Assembly (NCBI GenBank): GCA_963823165.1
Contig: CAWGKV010000038.1
Span: 16,352-80,351, forward strand
Direction of reading: 5' to 3'
Source of the DNA: Roseiarcus sp963823165
Lineage (GTDB): Bacteria > Pseudomonadota > Alphaproteobacteria > Rhizobiales > Beijerinckiaceae
Length of the DNA: 64,000 nucleotides
This document shows positions 7,279-15,787 of this stretch, piece after piece (position 1 is the first letter of the stretch; each line of letters opens with the position of its first letter). The translations under genes and the position numbers were made by a program. Under the pieces are notes generated by a model, which was not told where the DNA came from, searched no databases, and was given only the letters and a program-made list of their open reading frames with translations.

Positions 7279-8100
7279 ATGGCCCCGCGTCCGTTTTGGA
7301 AAGGCTATCTGAAGCTTTCGCTGGTGACCTGTCCGGTCGCCCTGACGCCGGCCACGACCGACGCCGACAAGGTCCGCTTCCACACGCTCAACCGCAAAAC
7401 CGGAAACCGGGTCGTCAGCCGATATGTCGACGCTGCGACCGGAGAGCCGGTGGACGAAGGCGACGAGGTCAAGGGCTACGCCCGCGACGAGAGCTCGTAC
7501 GTCCTGCTCGAGGACGAGGAGCTCGAGGCGGTTCGGCTGGAGAGCGCGCGCACGATCGACATCGAGACCTTCGCTGCGGCCGACAGCGTCGATTGGCTAT
7601 GGTACGACACGCCCTATTATCTCACGCCGGACGACAAGGTCGGGGAAGAGGCGTATTGCGTCATTCGCGACGCGATGCGCTCGACGGGCATGATCGGGGT
7701 ATCGCGCCTCGTCCTCCATCGGCGGGAGCGCGCGGTGCTCCTCAAGGCCCGCGACAAAGGGATCGAGCTGTGGACGCTCCGCTACGGCGCCGACGTGCGC
7801 GACCCGGGCGAACTCTTTCGCGGAATCCGGGAACAAAGGCCCGATCCGGCCCTGCTCGACCTCATCTCGCAGCTGATCGAGGAGCGAAGGAAGCCCTGGA
7901 GCCCCGAGATGGTCCGCGACCCGGTGCAGGAGCGGCTTGTCGAGATCATCAGCGAGAAGAGGAAGAACGTGCAGCCGACCCGCCCCCAGGCGGCCCCTGC
8001 CCCGGCGCCGGCGCCGAGCAACGTGGTCAACATCCTGGACGCGCTGCGCCGGAGCGTGGCTGCCGAAGCCAAGGGGAAGAAGGGCAAGCCGCGAAGCTGA
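7279..8100 (+). CDS. ku: Ku protein (non-homologous end joining), copy 1
   Basis: 273 residues, a normal bacterial Ku length. It starts MAPRPFWKGYLKLSLVTCPV, the conserved Ku beta-barrel opening, and retains the core YEVxKGYxR-like segment (DEGDEVKGYARDESSYVLLEDEE, in part), followed by the bridge region and a Pro/Ala-rich basic C-terminus ending KGKKGKPRS. Ku homodimers encircle broken DNA ends and recruit LigD. A second ku gene (11698-12549) adjoins ligD on the opposite strand. This copy follows the DUF2934 gene by 12 nt and lacks an obvious EcfG promoter of its own. Confidence 0.93.
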   Translation: MAPRPFWKGYLKLSLVTCPVALTPATTDADKVRFHTLNRKTGNRVVSRYVDAATGEPVDEGDEVKGYARDESSYVLLEDEELEAVRLESARTIDIETFAAADSVDWLWYDTPYYLTPDDKVGEEAYCVIRDAMRSTGMIGVSRLVLHRRERAVLLKARDKGIELWTLRYGADVRDPGELFRGIREQRPDPALLDLISQLIEERRKPWSPEMVRDPVQERLVEIISEKRKNVQPTRPQAAPAPAPAPSNVVNILDALRRSVAAEAKGKKGKPRS

Positions 8101-8189
8101 GGCGCACCGGGCTCGGAGAACAGGAGACGGGACGAATCCGCTGTATACTTCGGTTGGTATGTACATAACTAGTAGGTTTAATACGGTTT

Positions 8190-8876
8190 GGTCCCCCGAA
8201 GTCGCCCCGGATTGGACGGAACTGGCTGCGGCGGCGTTCCTCACGCCTCAAGCCCACTGGCGGCCCCGAAGACGGTCCAAGCCGGGGGAGGTTCCGCCAA
8301 AGCTCGGGAGCACCGGAGCAAAGCCGGGGATAGCAGAATCCAAGCAAAAGTCTTCCAGGAATCGGCTGTTTTCAAGGTCTTAGCCCGGAATCCAAATTAT
8401 TTCATTTTTTCGTAACTCCCAAGCCGTCGCGTATCCCCTCGCCCGCGAAGCGGGAGAGGACAGGCGCGAAGCGCCAGGTGAGGGTTGAGAACGCCGAACG
8501 GCGGGCGTTGATGGCGGCCGCAAGGTTCGTCGGTTGCCCGTCCCCCTCACCTGGCGCGGCTTCGCCGCGCCGTCCTCTCCCGCTTCGCGGGCGAGGGGGT
8601 CGCCGAACTTCACAGCTTGGGAGTTCCATTCTTTTTTCCCGTTCGCTTCGCGCTGACGCCGTTCGAAGCCGAGCAAGGCGATCCTCCTCAGCGCAAGCGG
8701 GCTCGGGCGGAAGGCCGCTGCCGCCACATCTCGCCCCAGGGCGTTCAAGCTGCAGGTTGCTGAGATTCGAAGGCGCCTCCATGCCAACCTCGGTTTCCAT
8801 CCGGCCGCCGTTGCGGTCCGATCTACCCCTTATGCCATGAGATGCGAAACAAATCAAGAACAGAGGACAAAAATAC
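8190..8876. repeat. dispersed repeat, copy A (interrupted)
   Basis: A non-coding stretch similar over most of its length to 35385-35930. Shared blocks include the stretches around 'cctcaagcccactgg', 'agcagaatccaagcaaaagt', 'cttcgcgctgacgcc' and 'gaaggcgcctccatgcca'. Copy A carries an extra palindromic element (8412-8628) where copy B is uninterrupted. Copy B in turn has about 90 nt absent from A. It fills most of the 8101-9125 gap; no real gene was seen there. Confidence 0.75.
8412..8628. mobile_element. palindromic miniature element nested in repeat copy A
   Basis: Flanked by the inverted ends AACTCCCAAGC and GCTTGGGAGTT (11 bp). Inside is a large imperfect palindrome: a left arm near 8431-8483 (tcgcccgcgaagcgggagag, then a Lys-free GC-rich stretch ending ccaggtgagg) and its complement near 8546-8602. 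Copy B of the surrounding repeat lacks this block, which gives an empty site. The block has no ORF of its own, so it would depend on a transposase in trans, like a MITE or a REP-type hairpin cluster. Confidence 0.6.
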
Positions 8877-9125
8877 AGCAGATTTCGTGGACCGGGACCT
8901 CGGTTGCCGGTTTATTTGAGCAAAATCGCGCCAGCGGACGGAACAGCGGATTTATTCGCGATAACAGCGGATTCTTGGCGCGCGGACGGGAGCGCGCCTC
9001 ACTTTACCCATCGGGAGAAGGGCCGGATATCAGGGGACCGCCGTCGTCGTTCCGTCGTCCTTGCGCCGGGTCCGCCTCATCCGGCGCTCCGCGCCGCCTT
9101 CGCCAAAAAGGGGAAGGGGCGAAGT

Positions 9126-11696
9126 TTATCCGCGGCGGCCGGCGCTCCGCCTTTTTTGGCCGCCGGCCGCGGCGGAGTTCGTTTTCCGGCCGGCGCCGGC
9201 CGCTCGGCTGGACGTCCTTTCTTCGATCGGGGCCTCGGCGGCGCGAAAGCCGTCCCAGGGGTCGCGGGCGAGCGCCGCGAGCCGCTGCGGCGCGTTGGCG
9301 ACGGTGAAATGGGCGGGGCCGATCCCCGGCCCGAGCTCGTCCCACCCGATCGGCATGGAGACGGCCGCGCCGGGGCGCGCCCGGGTCGAATAGGCGGCGA
9401 TCGCCGTCGTGCCGCGCTGGTTGCGCAGGTAGTCGATGAGGATCTTGCCCGTGCGCTTCGCCTTGGCGATGGTGGCGACATAGCGGTCCGGACTGTCGGC
9501 GACCATCGCCTCGGCGATCCCCTTGGTGAACGCCTTGACGGCCGGCCACTCGGCTTTCGGCTTCACCGGCGAGACCACATGCAGCCCCTTGCCGCCCGAG
9601 GTCTTGACGAACGCGGCCAGTCCGGCCCCTTCCAGCCGTCCCCGAACCTCTCTCGCCGCCTCGATCACCCTCTCCCACGCGACGTCCTCGCCCGGGTCGA
9701 GATCCATGACGATCGTATCGGCCCGCTCCCAGTCGGACGCCGTCGATCCCCAGGGGTGGATCTCGAGCACGGCCATCTGCACGAGCGCGATCAGCCCGTC
9801 GAGATCGCGGATGCTGATCAGCGGCTTCGCCTCCTCGGGGTCTTTGACCAGCGCGATCGCGGAACTCATGCCCTTCCAGGCGTGCTTCTGAAAGAACTTC
9901 TGCCCGTTCACGCCGTCGGGGCAGCGCACCAGCGCCAGCGCCCGCCCGACCACGAACGGGGCCATGTGCGGCCAGACTTCCGCGTAATAGTCGGCGAGGC
10001 CCTGCTTGGTGACGCCGTCGTCCGGCCAGTAGAGACGGTCGGGATGGGTGAGTTCGATCATGCTCGTGCGTCCCTGCGCCGGCGGGTCGGAGACCGGAGA
10101 TTCCCGCACCACCTCGCTCGCCGGCTTGTCCTCGCGCAGTCCCTTGAAAGACGCTTGCCGCAGCAATCCGTCCGAGGTCCAGCCGCGAACGTCGACCTCG
10201 GCCACGAGCTCGGGACGGACGAACCGGACCTGGCGCGCCTCGCCGGCGGCGAGCCGGTTCGAGAACGGGCTCGAGGCGAGACGCATCGGCTCCAGGCGCG
10301 CGTAGAGATCGCGCGCGACCGCGGCCGTGAAGCCGGTTCCGACCCGGCCGACATGCCGCAGCGCGCCGCCCTCGTAGACGCCGAGGACGAGCGAGCCGAC
10401 GGCGTTGCGAGCGGCGGTGGAGGGCACGAAGCCCGCAACCACGAACTCCTGCCGCGCCGAGCACTTCGCCTTGGTCCAGCTCCTGCCGCGCCCCGACCGA
10501 TAGGGCGAATCCCTGAGCTTCGAGACGATTCCCTCGAGGCCGAGCCGGCAGGCGTGCCGGTACACGACGTCGCCCTCGTCGTCGAAATGGCCGCTGTAGC
10601 GGAGCGGTCCGGACAGGCCGCCGAGCACTGCCTCGAGGAACCTCTTGCGCTCGACGAGCTGCGCCTCCCGCAGGTCGTAGCCGTTCAAGTAAAGGAGGTC
10701 GAAGGCGTAGAAGACGAGGCGGTCCGTCTGGCCCTGCCGGCTCAGCGCCGCCTGCAAGGCGGAAAAGTCCGACGCGCCGGAAGCGTTCTCGACCACCATC
10801 TCGCCGTCGATCAGCGCCTGGCCGACGGGGAGCGCCTTGAACGCCTCGATCAGCGCCTCGCCGAACTTCGCGGTCCAGTCGAGCCCCCTGCGGGTGAGCA
10901 GCGTCACCCGGCCCTTGTCGACGCGCGCCTCGATCCGATAGCCGTCGAACTTGATTTCATGCAGCCAGCGCTCGCCGGGGGCCGGCTCCTTGACCAGCGT
11001 CGCCAGCATCGGCTCGACGAACCGCGGCTGCGGCGCCCGCTTCGCCCCTTTGACCGACGCCGGATCCGGCAGCTCGGCCGAGGCGCCGGTCCTCTCGATC
11101 CTGCCGGTCTTGGAGGACCAGCCCGGGGCCTCCTTCGCCACCTCGTCGATGGCGCGGCCGGAGGCAGCCGATTCCGGCCGCTCCTCGAGAATGTCCGGCT
11201 GATCCTCGCTTCTGGCGAATTCGTCGTCGCCCTTGATCAGCAGCCAATTCTCGTGCTTCTCGCGCGGCCTGCCCCGCATCCGGACGAGGTGCCAGCGGCC
11301 CTTCAGCTTCTCGCCATTGAGCTCGAAATCGAGATGGCCCTTGGCGAGCCCTTTGTGCGGATCGCCAATCGGCGCCCAGGTTCCACGGTCCCAGACGAGG
11401 ACCGCGCCGCCGCCGTACTCGCCCTTCGGAATCGTCCCCTCGAACGACCCGTATTCGAGCGGATGGTCTTCCACTTCGACCGCCAACCGCTTCTCGCCCG
11501 GAACGAGGCTCGGGCCCTTGGTCACGGCCCAGCTTTTCAGGACGCCGTCGAGTTCGAGGCGAAAGTCGTAATGCAGGCGCGTCGCGTCGTGCTTCTGGAC
11601 GACGAAGCTCGATCCCTCGCCCGGGCGGGGCGCCGTCGGCCGCGGCTCCGGAGTCGCGTCGAAATTGCGCTTGGCGCGGTACTGCTCGAGCGCCAT
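9126..11696 (-). CDS. ligD: LigD, multifunctional ATP-dependent DNA ligase D
   Basis: 856 residues in the order phosphoesterase-ligase-polymerase, as in Pseudomonas LigD. The 3'-phosphoesterase (about 20-165) has VVQKHDATRLHYDFRLE. The ligase domain (about 210-520) has the nucleotidyl-transfer lysine in EIKFDGYR (about residue 246). The primase-like polymerase (about 545-830) has the metal-binding acidic pair in VMDLDPGED. With Ku it repairs double-strand breaks by end joining. The C-terminus is a low-complexity basic tail. Its start codon lies 1 nt after the ku2 stop, so the two form an operon that probably runs from the EcfG promoter at 12584-12610. Confidence 0.95.
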   Translation of the reverse strand: MALEQYRAKRNFDATPEPRPTAPRPGEGSSFVVQKHDATRLHYDFRLELDGVLKSWAVTKGPSLVPGEKRLAVEVEDHPLEYGSFEGTIPKGEYGGGAVLVWDRGTWAPIGDPHKGLAKGHLDFELNGEKLKGRWHLVRMRGRPREKHENWLLIKGDDEFARSEDQPDILEERPESAASGRAIDEVAKEAPGWSSKTGRIERTGASAELPDPASVKGAKRAPQPRFVEPMLATLVKEPAPGERWLHEIKFDGYRIEARVDKGRVTLLTRRGLDWTAKFGEALIEAFKALPVGQALIDGEMVVENASGASDFSALQAALSRQGQTDRLVFYAFDLLYLNGYDLREAQLVERKRFLEAVLGGLSGPLRYSGHFDDEGDVVYRHACRLGLEGIVSKLRDSPYRSGRGRSWTKAKCSARQEFVVAGFVPSTAARNAVGSLVLGVYEGGALRHVGRVGTGFTAAVARDLYARLEPMRLASSPFSNRLAAGEARQVRFVRPELVAEVDVRGWTSDGLLRQASFKGLREDKPASEVVRESPVSDPPAQGRTSMIELTHPDRLYWPDDGVTKQGLADYYAEVWPHMAPFVVGRALALVRCPDGVNGQKFFQKHAWKGMSSAIALVKDPEEAKPLISIRDLDGLIALVQMAVLEIHPWGSTASDWERADTIVMDLDPGEDVAWERVIEAAREVRGRLEGAGLAAFVKTSGGKGLHVVSPVKPKAEWPAVKAFTKGIAEAMVADSPDRYVATIAKAKRTGKILIDYLRNQRGTTAIAAYSTRARPGAAVSMPIGWDELGPGIGPAHFTVANAPQRLAALARDPWDGFRAAEAPIEERTSSRAAGAGRKTNSAAAGGQKRRSAGRRG

Positions 11697-11697
11697 G

Positions 11698-12549
11698 TCA
11701 GCCTGCTTTCCTGCGGGGGCCCCTCGCCTTCGCCGGCGCCGGCTTGCCGCGCGGCGCCTGCTCCGCCTTGCCGCTCATCGCCGCGCTTTCGCGCAGCGCC
11801 GCCAGGAGGTCGGTCGGGGCGGTGCGCTTCGGCCGCTTCGGCGCCTCGATCTCGCGGCCTTCGATCTTGGCCTTGACGAGTTCGGCCAGCGCCGCCTCGT
11901 AGCGGTCCTCGAATTTGGAGGGATCGAATTCGCCCTGCTTCGTCCTGATGATGTGCTCCGCGAGCTCCAGCATCTCGCCCTTGATCTCGAGGTCCGGCAC
12001 GTCGGCGAACGCCTCTCTTGCCGAGCGGACCTCGTAGTCGAAGTTGAGCGACGTCGCGGCGAGGCCCGCCCCGAGTGGCCGGATGAGAAGCGAGCGCACG
12101 CGCCGGAACAGCACCGCCTGGGCGATCGCCACGGTATGCGAGGCGCGCAGTCCCTCGCGGATCAGTCCGAACGCCTCGTCCGCGCTGCGGTCCGACGGCG
12201 CGAGGAAATAGGGCCGGTCGAAATAGACGTCGTCGATCTCGTCGCGCTCGACGAAGGCCGACACCGTCAGCCGCTTGTCGCTTTCCGGGACCGCGGCGGC
12301 GATTTCCTCCGGCTCGAGGACGACATACTCGTCCTTGCCGACCTCGTAGCCCTTGACCTGCCCCTCGCTCTCGACCGGCTCGCCGGTCCCGGCGTCGATA
12401 TACTGCCGGCTCACGCGGTTGCGGGTCGGCCGGTTGATAGTGTGAAGCACGATCCGCTCGGACGACGACACGGCCGCGTAAAGCCCGACAGGGCACGTCA
12501 ACTCGGCGATCTTCAGGAAGCCTTTCCAGCTCGCTCTCGGCGCAGCCAT
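11698..12549 (-). CDS. ku: Ku protein (non-homologous end joining), copy 2
   Basis: 283 residues starting MAAPRASWKGFLKIAELTCP, with the Ku core (EGQVKGYEVGKDEYVVLEPEE) and a Lys/Arg/Pro-rich C-terminus (KPAPAKARGPRRKAG) that in bacterial Ku contacts DNA ends. It is clearly diverged from ku1 and so is a paralogue rather than a recent duplicate. The ATG at 12549 is the family start; longer frames run into the intergenic region. It directly precedes ligD (1-nt gap). A perfect EcfG promoter lies 37-61 nt upstream. Stress-sigma control of a ku-ligD pair has been described in other rhizobia. Confidence 0.93.
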   Translation of the reverse strand: MAAPRASWKGFLKIAELTCPVGLYAAVSSSERIVLHTINRPTRNRVSRQYIDAGTGEPVESEGQVKGYEVGKDEYVVLEPEEIAAAVPESDKRLTVSAFVERDEIDDVYFDRPYFLAPSDRSADEAFGLIREGLRASHTVAIAQAVLFRRVRSLLIRPLGAGLAATSLNFDYEVRSAREAFADVPDLEIKGEMLELAEHIIRTKQGEFDPSKFEDRYEAALAELVKAKIEGREIEAPKRPKRTAPTDLLAALRESAAMSGKAEQAPRGKPAPAKARGPRRKAG

Positions 12550-12583
12550 CCACCTTCGCCTTACGCTTAAAGCCGGACCCGAC

Positions 12584-12610
12584 GGAACGCCGGGGCGGTA
12601 TGAATGTTCC
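12584..12610. promoter_or_regulatory. palindromic, potentially bidirectional EcfG promoter
   Basis: The sequence is GGAAC (12584-12588), 17 nt, then GTTCC (12606-12610). Read on the minus strand it is GGAAC-N16-CGTT, a perfect promoter for ku2-ligD with its -10 about 37 nt from the start. Read on the plus strand it is GGAAC-N16-TGTT pointing to the HWE kinase, whose ATG is about 160 nt away. One site could therefore serve both divergent units. Confidence 0.7.
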
Positions 12611-12769
12611 GCAGCGTCACACCAAAGCTGAAATTGCATTGTATCATTTATTTTCGGCCCCAAGATCGCAAACGTCAAAATTTCGCCGATCTTCGTTGAG
12701 CGCCTCCCGCGGTTGGCGGCCGAAGTCCACGCCATTTCGATCTTTCGAACTCCTGCCGGAGAGGCGATT

Positions 12770-13843
12770 ATGACGAGCATGAACCGCTTTCCCTCCGGCC
12801 CGGAGCCCCCCGCGGACGATACGGAGCCGTCGGCCCTCCGCAAAGCCGGCGTGAGCGCCGCGGCCGAGCGTGACCGCGCGGCGCAGCACTACGCCGCGAT
12901 CATCGAATCCTCGGACGACGCGATTCTGTCGAAGGATCTCGACGGCGTGATCCTCACCTGGAACGCGGGGGCCGAACGGCTCTTCGGCTATGCCGCCGCG
13001 GAGGCGGTCGGCCAGCCGATGGCGCTGATCATTCCCCCCGACCGGCTCGAGGAGGAGCGGGCGATCCTCGAAAAGATCCGCCGCGGCGAGGGCGTTCACA
13101 ATTTGGAGTTGGCGCGCCGGCGCAAGGACGGAAACGTCATCGATATATCCCTCACCATCTCGCCGATCCGCGACGCGCATGGCCGGATCGTCGGCGCGTC
13201 GACGATCGCGCGCGACATTTCCGAGCTGAAGCGGACCCGCGAGCGCCAGCAGCTGCTTTTGCGGGAGATGAATCATCGAGTGAAGAACCTGTTCGCCCTG
13301 ACCGGCAGCATCATCGGGCTCAGCGCCCGCTCGGCCAAGACGTCGCAGGAGCTGGCGGATTCCGCCCGCGAGCGTCTGGCCGCGCTGGCGCGGGCGCATT
13401 CGCTGACCTTTTCCCATGGCGAGCCGTCGCCGCAGCCGACGACGCTGCAGTCGCTGATCCGGGCGATCGTTGCGCCGTTCGACGAACCCGAGGCGCCGGG
13501 CATCGCCATCTCGGGCGTCGACGTACCGGTCTCGGGCGGGGCCGTCGCCAGCCTCGCCTTGCTCCTGCACGAATTCGCCACCAACGCCGCGAAATACGGC
13601 GCCTTGTCGTCGCCCGAGGGGACGATCGCCATCGACTGCATGGAGGAAGGCGACAAGGTCGTCGTCACCTGGACCGAGCGCGGCGGCCCGCCCGTCGTTC
13701 GGCCGACAGGCGCCGAAGGTTTCGGCGGCGTCTTGTCGCGGATTGCGGTCATGAACCAGCTCGGCGGCGAGATCGCGCGCGACTGGAGACCGGAGGGGCT
13801 CGGGATCCGCCTCGCCGCGCCGCGATCCCGGCTCGCCGGCTGA
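12770..13843 (+). CDS. PAS-HWE family sensor histidine kinase
   Basis: 357 residues. A PAS domain (about 40-160) includes ESSDDAILSKDLDGVILTWN and GAERLFGY. The kinase core follows, with the phospho-acceptor His in LREMNHRVKNLFALTGSII (about 185) and an N-box in LLLHEFATNAAKYGALS. That combination defines the HWE class. There is no transmembrane segment, so it is probably cytosolic. HWE/HisKA2 kinases phosphorylate PhyR in alphaproteobacteria, and proximity makes this one a good candidate. The ATG at 12770 is preferred because GGAGAGG is well spaced; the frame is open to 12713. Confidence 0.88.
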   Translation: MTSMNRFPSGPEPPADDTEPSALRKAGVSAAAERDRAAQHYAAIIESSDDAILSKDLDGVILTWNAGAERLFGYAAAEAVGQPMALIIPPDRLEEERAILEKIRRGEGVHNLELARRRKDGNVIDISLTISPIRDAHGRIVGASTIARDISELKRTRERQQLLLREMNHRVKNLFALTGSIIGLSARSAKTSQELADSARERLAALARAHSLTFSHGEPSPQPTTLQSLIRAIVAPFDEPEAPGIAISGVDVPVSGGAVASLALLLHEFATNAAKYGALSSPEGTIAIDCMEEGDKVVVTWTERGGPPVVRPTGAEGFGGVLSRIAVMNQLGGEIARDWRPEGLGIRLAAPRSRLAG

Positions 13844-13912
13844 GGCAGGATCAAACCCGCCCGCGCCGGCGTTTCGCGAAGGCCGCAATGTCGCGGCTGT
13901 ACGGCGCGGCCA

Positions 13913-14221
13913 GTGAACGAAAATTCGCAGACTTCGACACAGAGAAGATCGAACGATTCGCCGGCGCTCGAAGCCGACCGCAGGTTTGCGCTTCTCGTCG
14001 CGCTGATGGCGCCTGAGAAACGCGATCGGGCGCTTTCGCGGCCCCGGCGCGATGACGGCGAAGGGCAGGAGCGACCGTCGTCGTTCGATCGGCCCACCAT
14101 CGGCGAAGGCGCGGACGAGCCGCCGCGCCTGCACTGGCAGGGGGTGATCTTCCTCCTCTTCGCCGGCTGCGCGGTCGCGGCCGTTCTGTTCATCGTCGCA
14201 GCGGCGTTCATCCAGCTTTGA
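13913..14221 (+). CDS. hypothetical single-pass membrane protein
   Basis: 102 residues with a GTG start, a polar Arg/Asp-rich N-terminal half (about 1-70) and one C-terminal transmembrane helix (about 74-100: VIFLLFAGCAVAAVLFIVAA). No family recognised. There is no clear Shine-Dalgarno, so the start is uncertain. It follows the HWE kinase by 70 nt on the same strand and may be cotranscribed with it. The hydrophobic segment is the best evidence that it is coding. Confidence 0.45.
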   Translation: MNENSQTSTQRRSNDSPALEADRRFALLVALMAPEKRDRALSRPRRDDGEGQERPSSFDRPTIGEGADEPPRLHWQGVIFLLFAGCAVAAVLFIVAAAFIQL

Positions 14222-14739
14222 ACGCCCGGACGGAGCGCGGCGGGCTCGAACTCGCGTGGTCCGCGCCCACGGCCTCTATCGCCGTCGTCAACACACCCGC
14301 GCCCAATGAACGCCGCCGTAGGGGCCAACCCAGCGGCGCGCAACAGGGTCCATAGACGGTCGCGCCGCGAAGCCCACGTGCACGCACACGCGCGGACCCA
14401 AATCCATGGCGGCTTTGTCGCCAAGCGGCTCGCTAGGCATCCGGAACGCGAGAGCTTCGGCTAACTCGGCGCCTGGCTCTCCCAGGCGGCATGATCGAAC
14501 CCCAGGCACGCGCGAGCTCGACGCCGCGGTCGAGGCGCTCGAGAAACCTACCGGGCCCGGACAAATTGCCCCCAAGGCGCCCTCGTCGACCGCTCGAGCG
14601 ATGGCGGGAAGTCGGCCGCGCCAGAGCCGGCGCAACTTGCGGCTTCGGCGGGTTGGAGTCGATTGCAATCCGGGTCTGTTGTGCGACCGCCTCCGTTCCG
14701 CTTATCGTCGCCGCCGTCGCGACTTTCGAAGGAACCCCG
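14222..14739. other. intergenic region, no convincing gene
   Basis: About 520 bases upstream of the glutathione transferase gene. Reading frames are open because of high GC, but none has family similarity, a start signal or codon phasing that I trust. No hairpin or promoter match was identified. Confidence 0.4.
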
Positions 14740-15354
14740 ATGAAGCTCTTCTACTCGCCGGGCAGCTGCGCCCTCGGCGTCCACGTCCTCATGGAGGAGA
14801 TCGGCGCGCCGTTCGAGCTTCAGCGGGTGAATTTCGCCGACCGCGAACAACACGGCGCCGCCTTCCTCGCCATCAACCCGAAGTCGAAAGTGCCGGCCCT
14901 GCAACGCGACGACGGGTCGGTGCTGACCGAATTCCAGGCGATCTCGTTTTATCTCGCGCTGACCCATCCGCAGAAGCGGCTGATTCCCGCCGACCCGGAA
15001 GCGCACGTCCGGATGATCGAGGCGATGGATTATTGCGTGGGAACGATTCACGCCGTCGGATTCAGGCGCCTGTTCCGCCCGGGCGAATTCGCTGCGCGCG
15101 AAAGCGACCATGCGGCGGTCGAGGCGCGCGGCCGCGAGGTCGTCAAAGCGGGCTTTGCGCTGATCGACAGGGCGCTCGCGGACAAGGATTGGGTCGTCGG
15201 CGATTTTTCGCTCGCCGATCCCGCGCTCTTCTACCCCTCGTATTGGGCCGCCGCCCGGCTGAACATCGAGCTGCCCGCCAATGTCCGCCGGCACTACGAG
15301 CGCATGATGGAGCGCCCGGCGGTCCGCAGGGCGCTGAAGGACGAGGGGCTCTGA
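14740..15354 (+). CDS. glutathione S-transferase family protein
   Basis: 204 residues. The thioredoxin-like N-terminal domain (about 1-80) opens MKLFYSPGSCALGVHVLMEE. The 'YSPGSCALG' segment is the beta-class GST opening, with the candidate catalytic Cys at position 10, and the glutathione-contacting cis-Pro is in KVPALQRDDGSVLTEFQAI. The all-helical C-terminal domain (about 90-204) contains DWVVGDFSLADPALF with the N-capping Asp. Beta-class GSTs bind and conjugate glutathione in detoxification or stress. The frame is open upstream, but the domain starts at 14740. Confidence 0.9.
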   Translation: MKLFYSPGSCALGVHVLMEEIGAPFELQRVNFADREQHGAAFLAINPKSKVPALQRDDGSVLTEFQAISFYLALTHPQKRLIPADPEAHVRMIEAMDYCVGTIHAVGFRRLFRPGEFAARESDHAAVEARGREVVKAGFALIDRALADKDWVVGDFSLADPALFYPSYWAAARLNIELPANVRRHYERMMERPAVRRALKDEGL

Positions 15355-15404
15355 GACGCCAGTCTGCGAGGCCGTTTTCAAGGGCAGTCCAAGGGAGTCG
15401 AAAC

Positions 15405-15653
15405 ATGACCAAAGCCGTGATCTTCGCTGGCGCCGCACTCCTCGCCGCGACCGCCTCCGTCAGCGCCGGGACTTATGTCGTGGACCGCTGGCCGGGCGAC
15501 GTCGACTCGATCCCCTGCAGCGCATGGACGCGAACCGACGACGGGACCTGGGTCCTGAACGGCAAACTCAAGATCGGCGCCTCCGAGATCGAAGACATCG
15601 GCGTCAAGGGTGACGCCGCCGCCCGCTCGCTCCAGAAAAGGTGCGGCAAGTAG
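15405..15653 (+). CDS. small exported hypothetical protein
   Basis: 82 residues. The signal peptide MTKAVIFAGAALLAATASVSA probably cleaves after VSA, leaving a mature protein of about 61 residues with two Cys (SIPCSAW and LQKRCGK) that could form a disulfide in the periplasm. The Shine-Dalgarno AAGGGAG is well placed. It follows the GST gene by 50 nt on the same strand. No family recognised, though the WxLNGKLKIGxSEIEDIGVKG stretch looks like a compact beta fold. Confidence 0.7.
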   Translation: MTKAVIFAGAALLAATASVSAGTYVVDRWPGDVDSIPCSAWTRTDDGTWVLNGKLKIGASEIEDIGVKGDAAARSLQKRCGK

Positions 15654-15787
15654 CCCGATCGCCGCGTTAGCCGGGAGAGAGTAGGGTCTTTGCCTAGGCG
15701 GACTCTTCTCCCGCAAGCGGGAAAAGGGAGTATGCTCCGCCGCGTCGGGCGCGCCAAAAGGTCCGGACGGAAAGAGCGCGAAGGGCA

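Noticed and set aside
8904..11876. 990-aa plus-strand open frame opposite ligD
   Set aside because: It is antisense to a full-length LigD with all motifs. High GC keeps the opposite strand open, and the translation is Arg/Leu/Asp-rich without family motifs.
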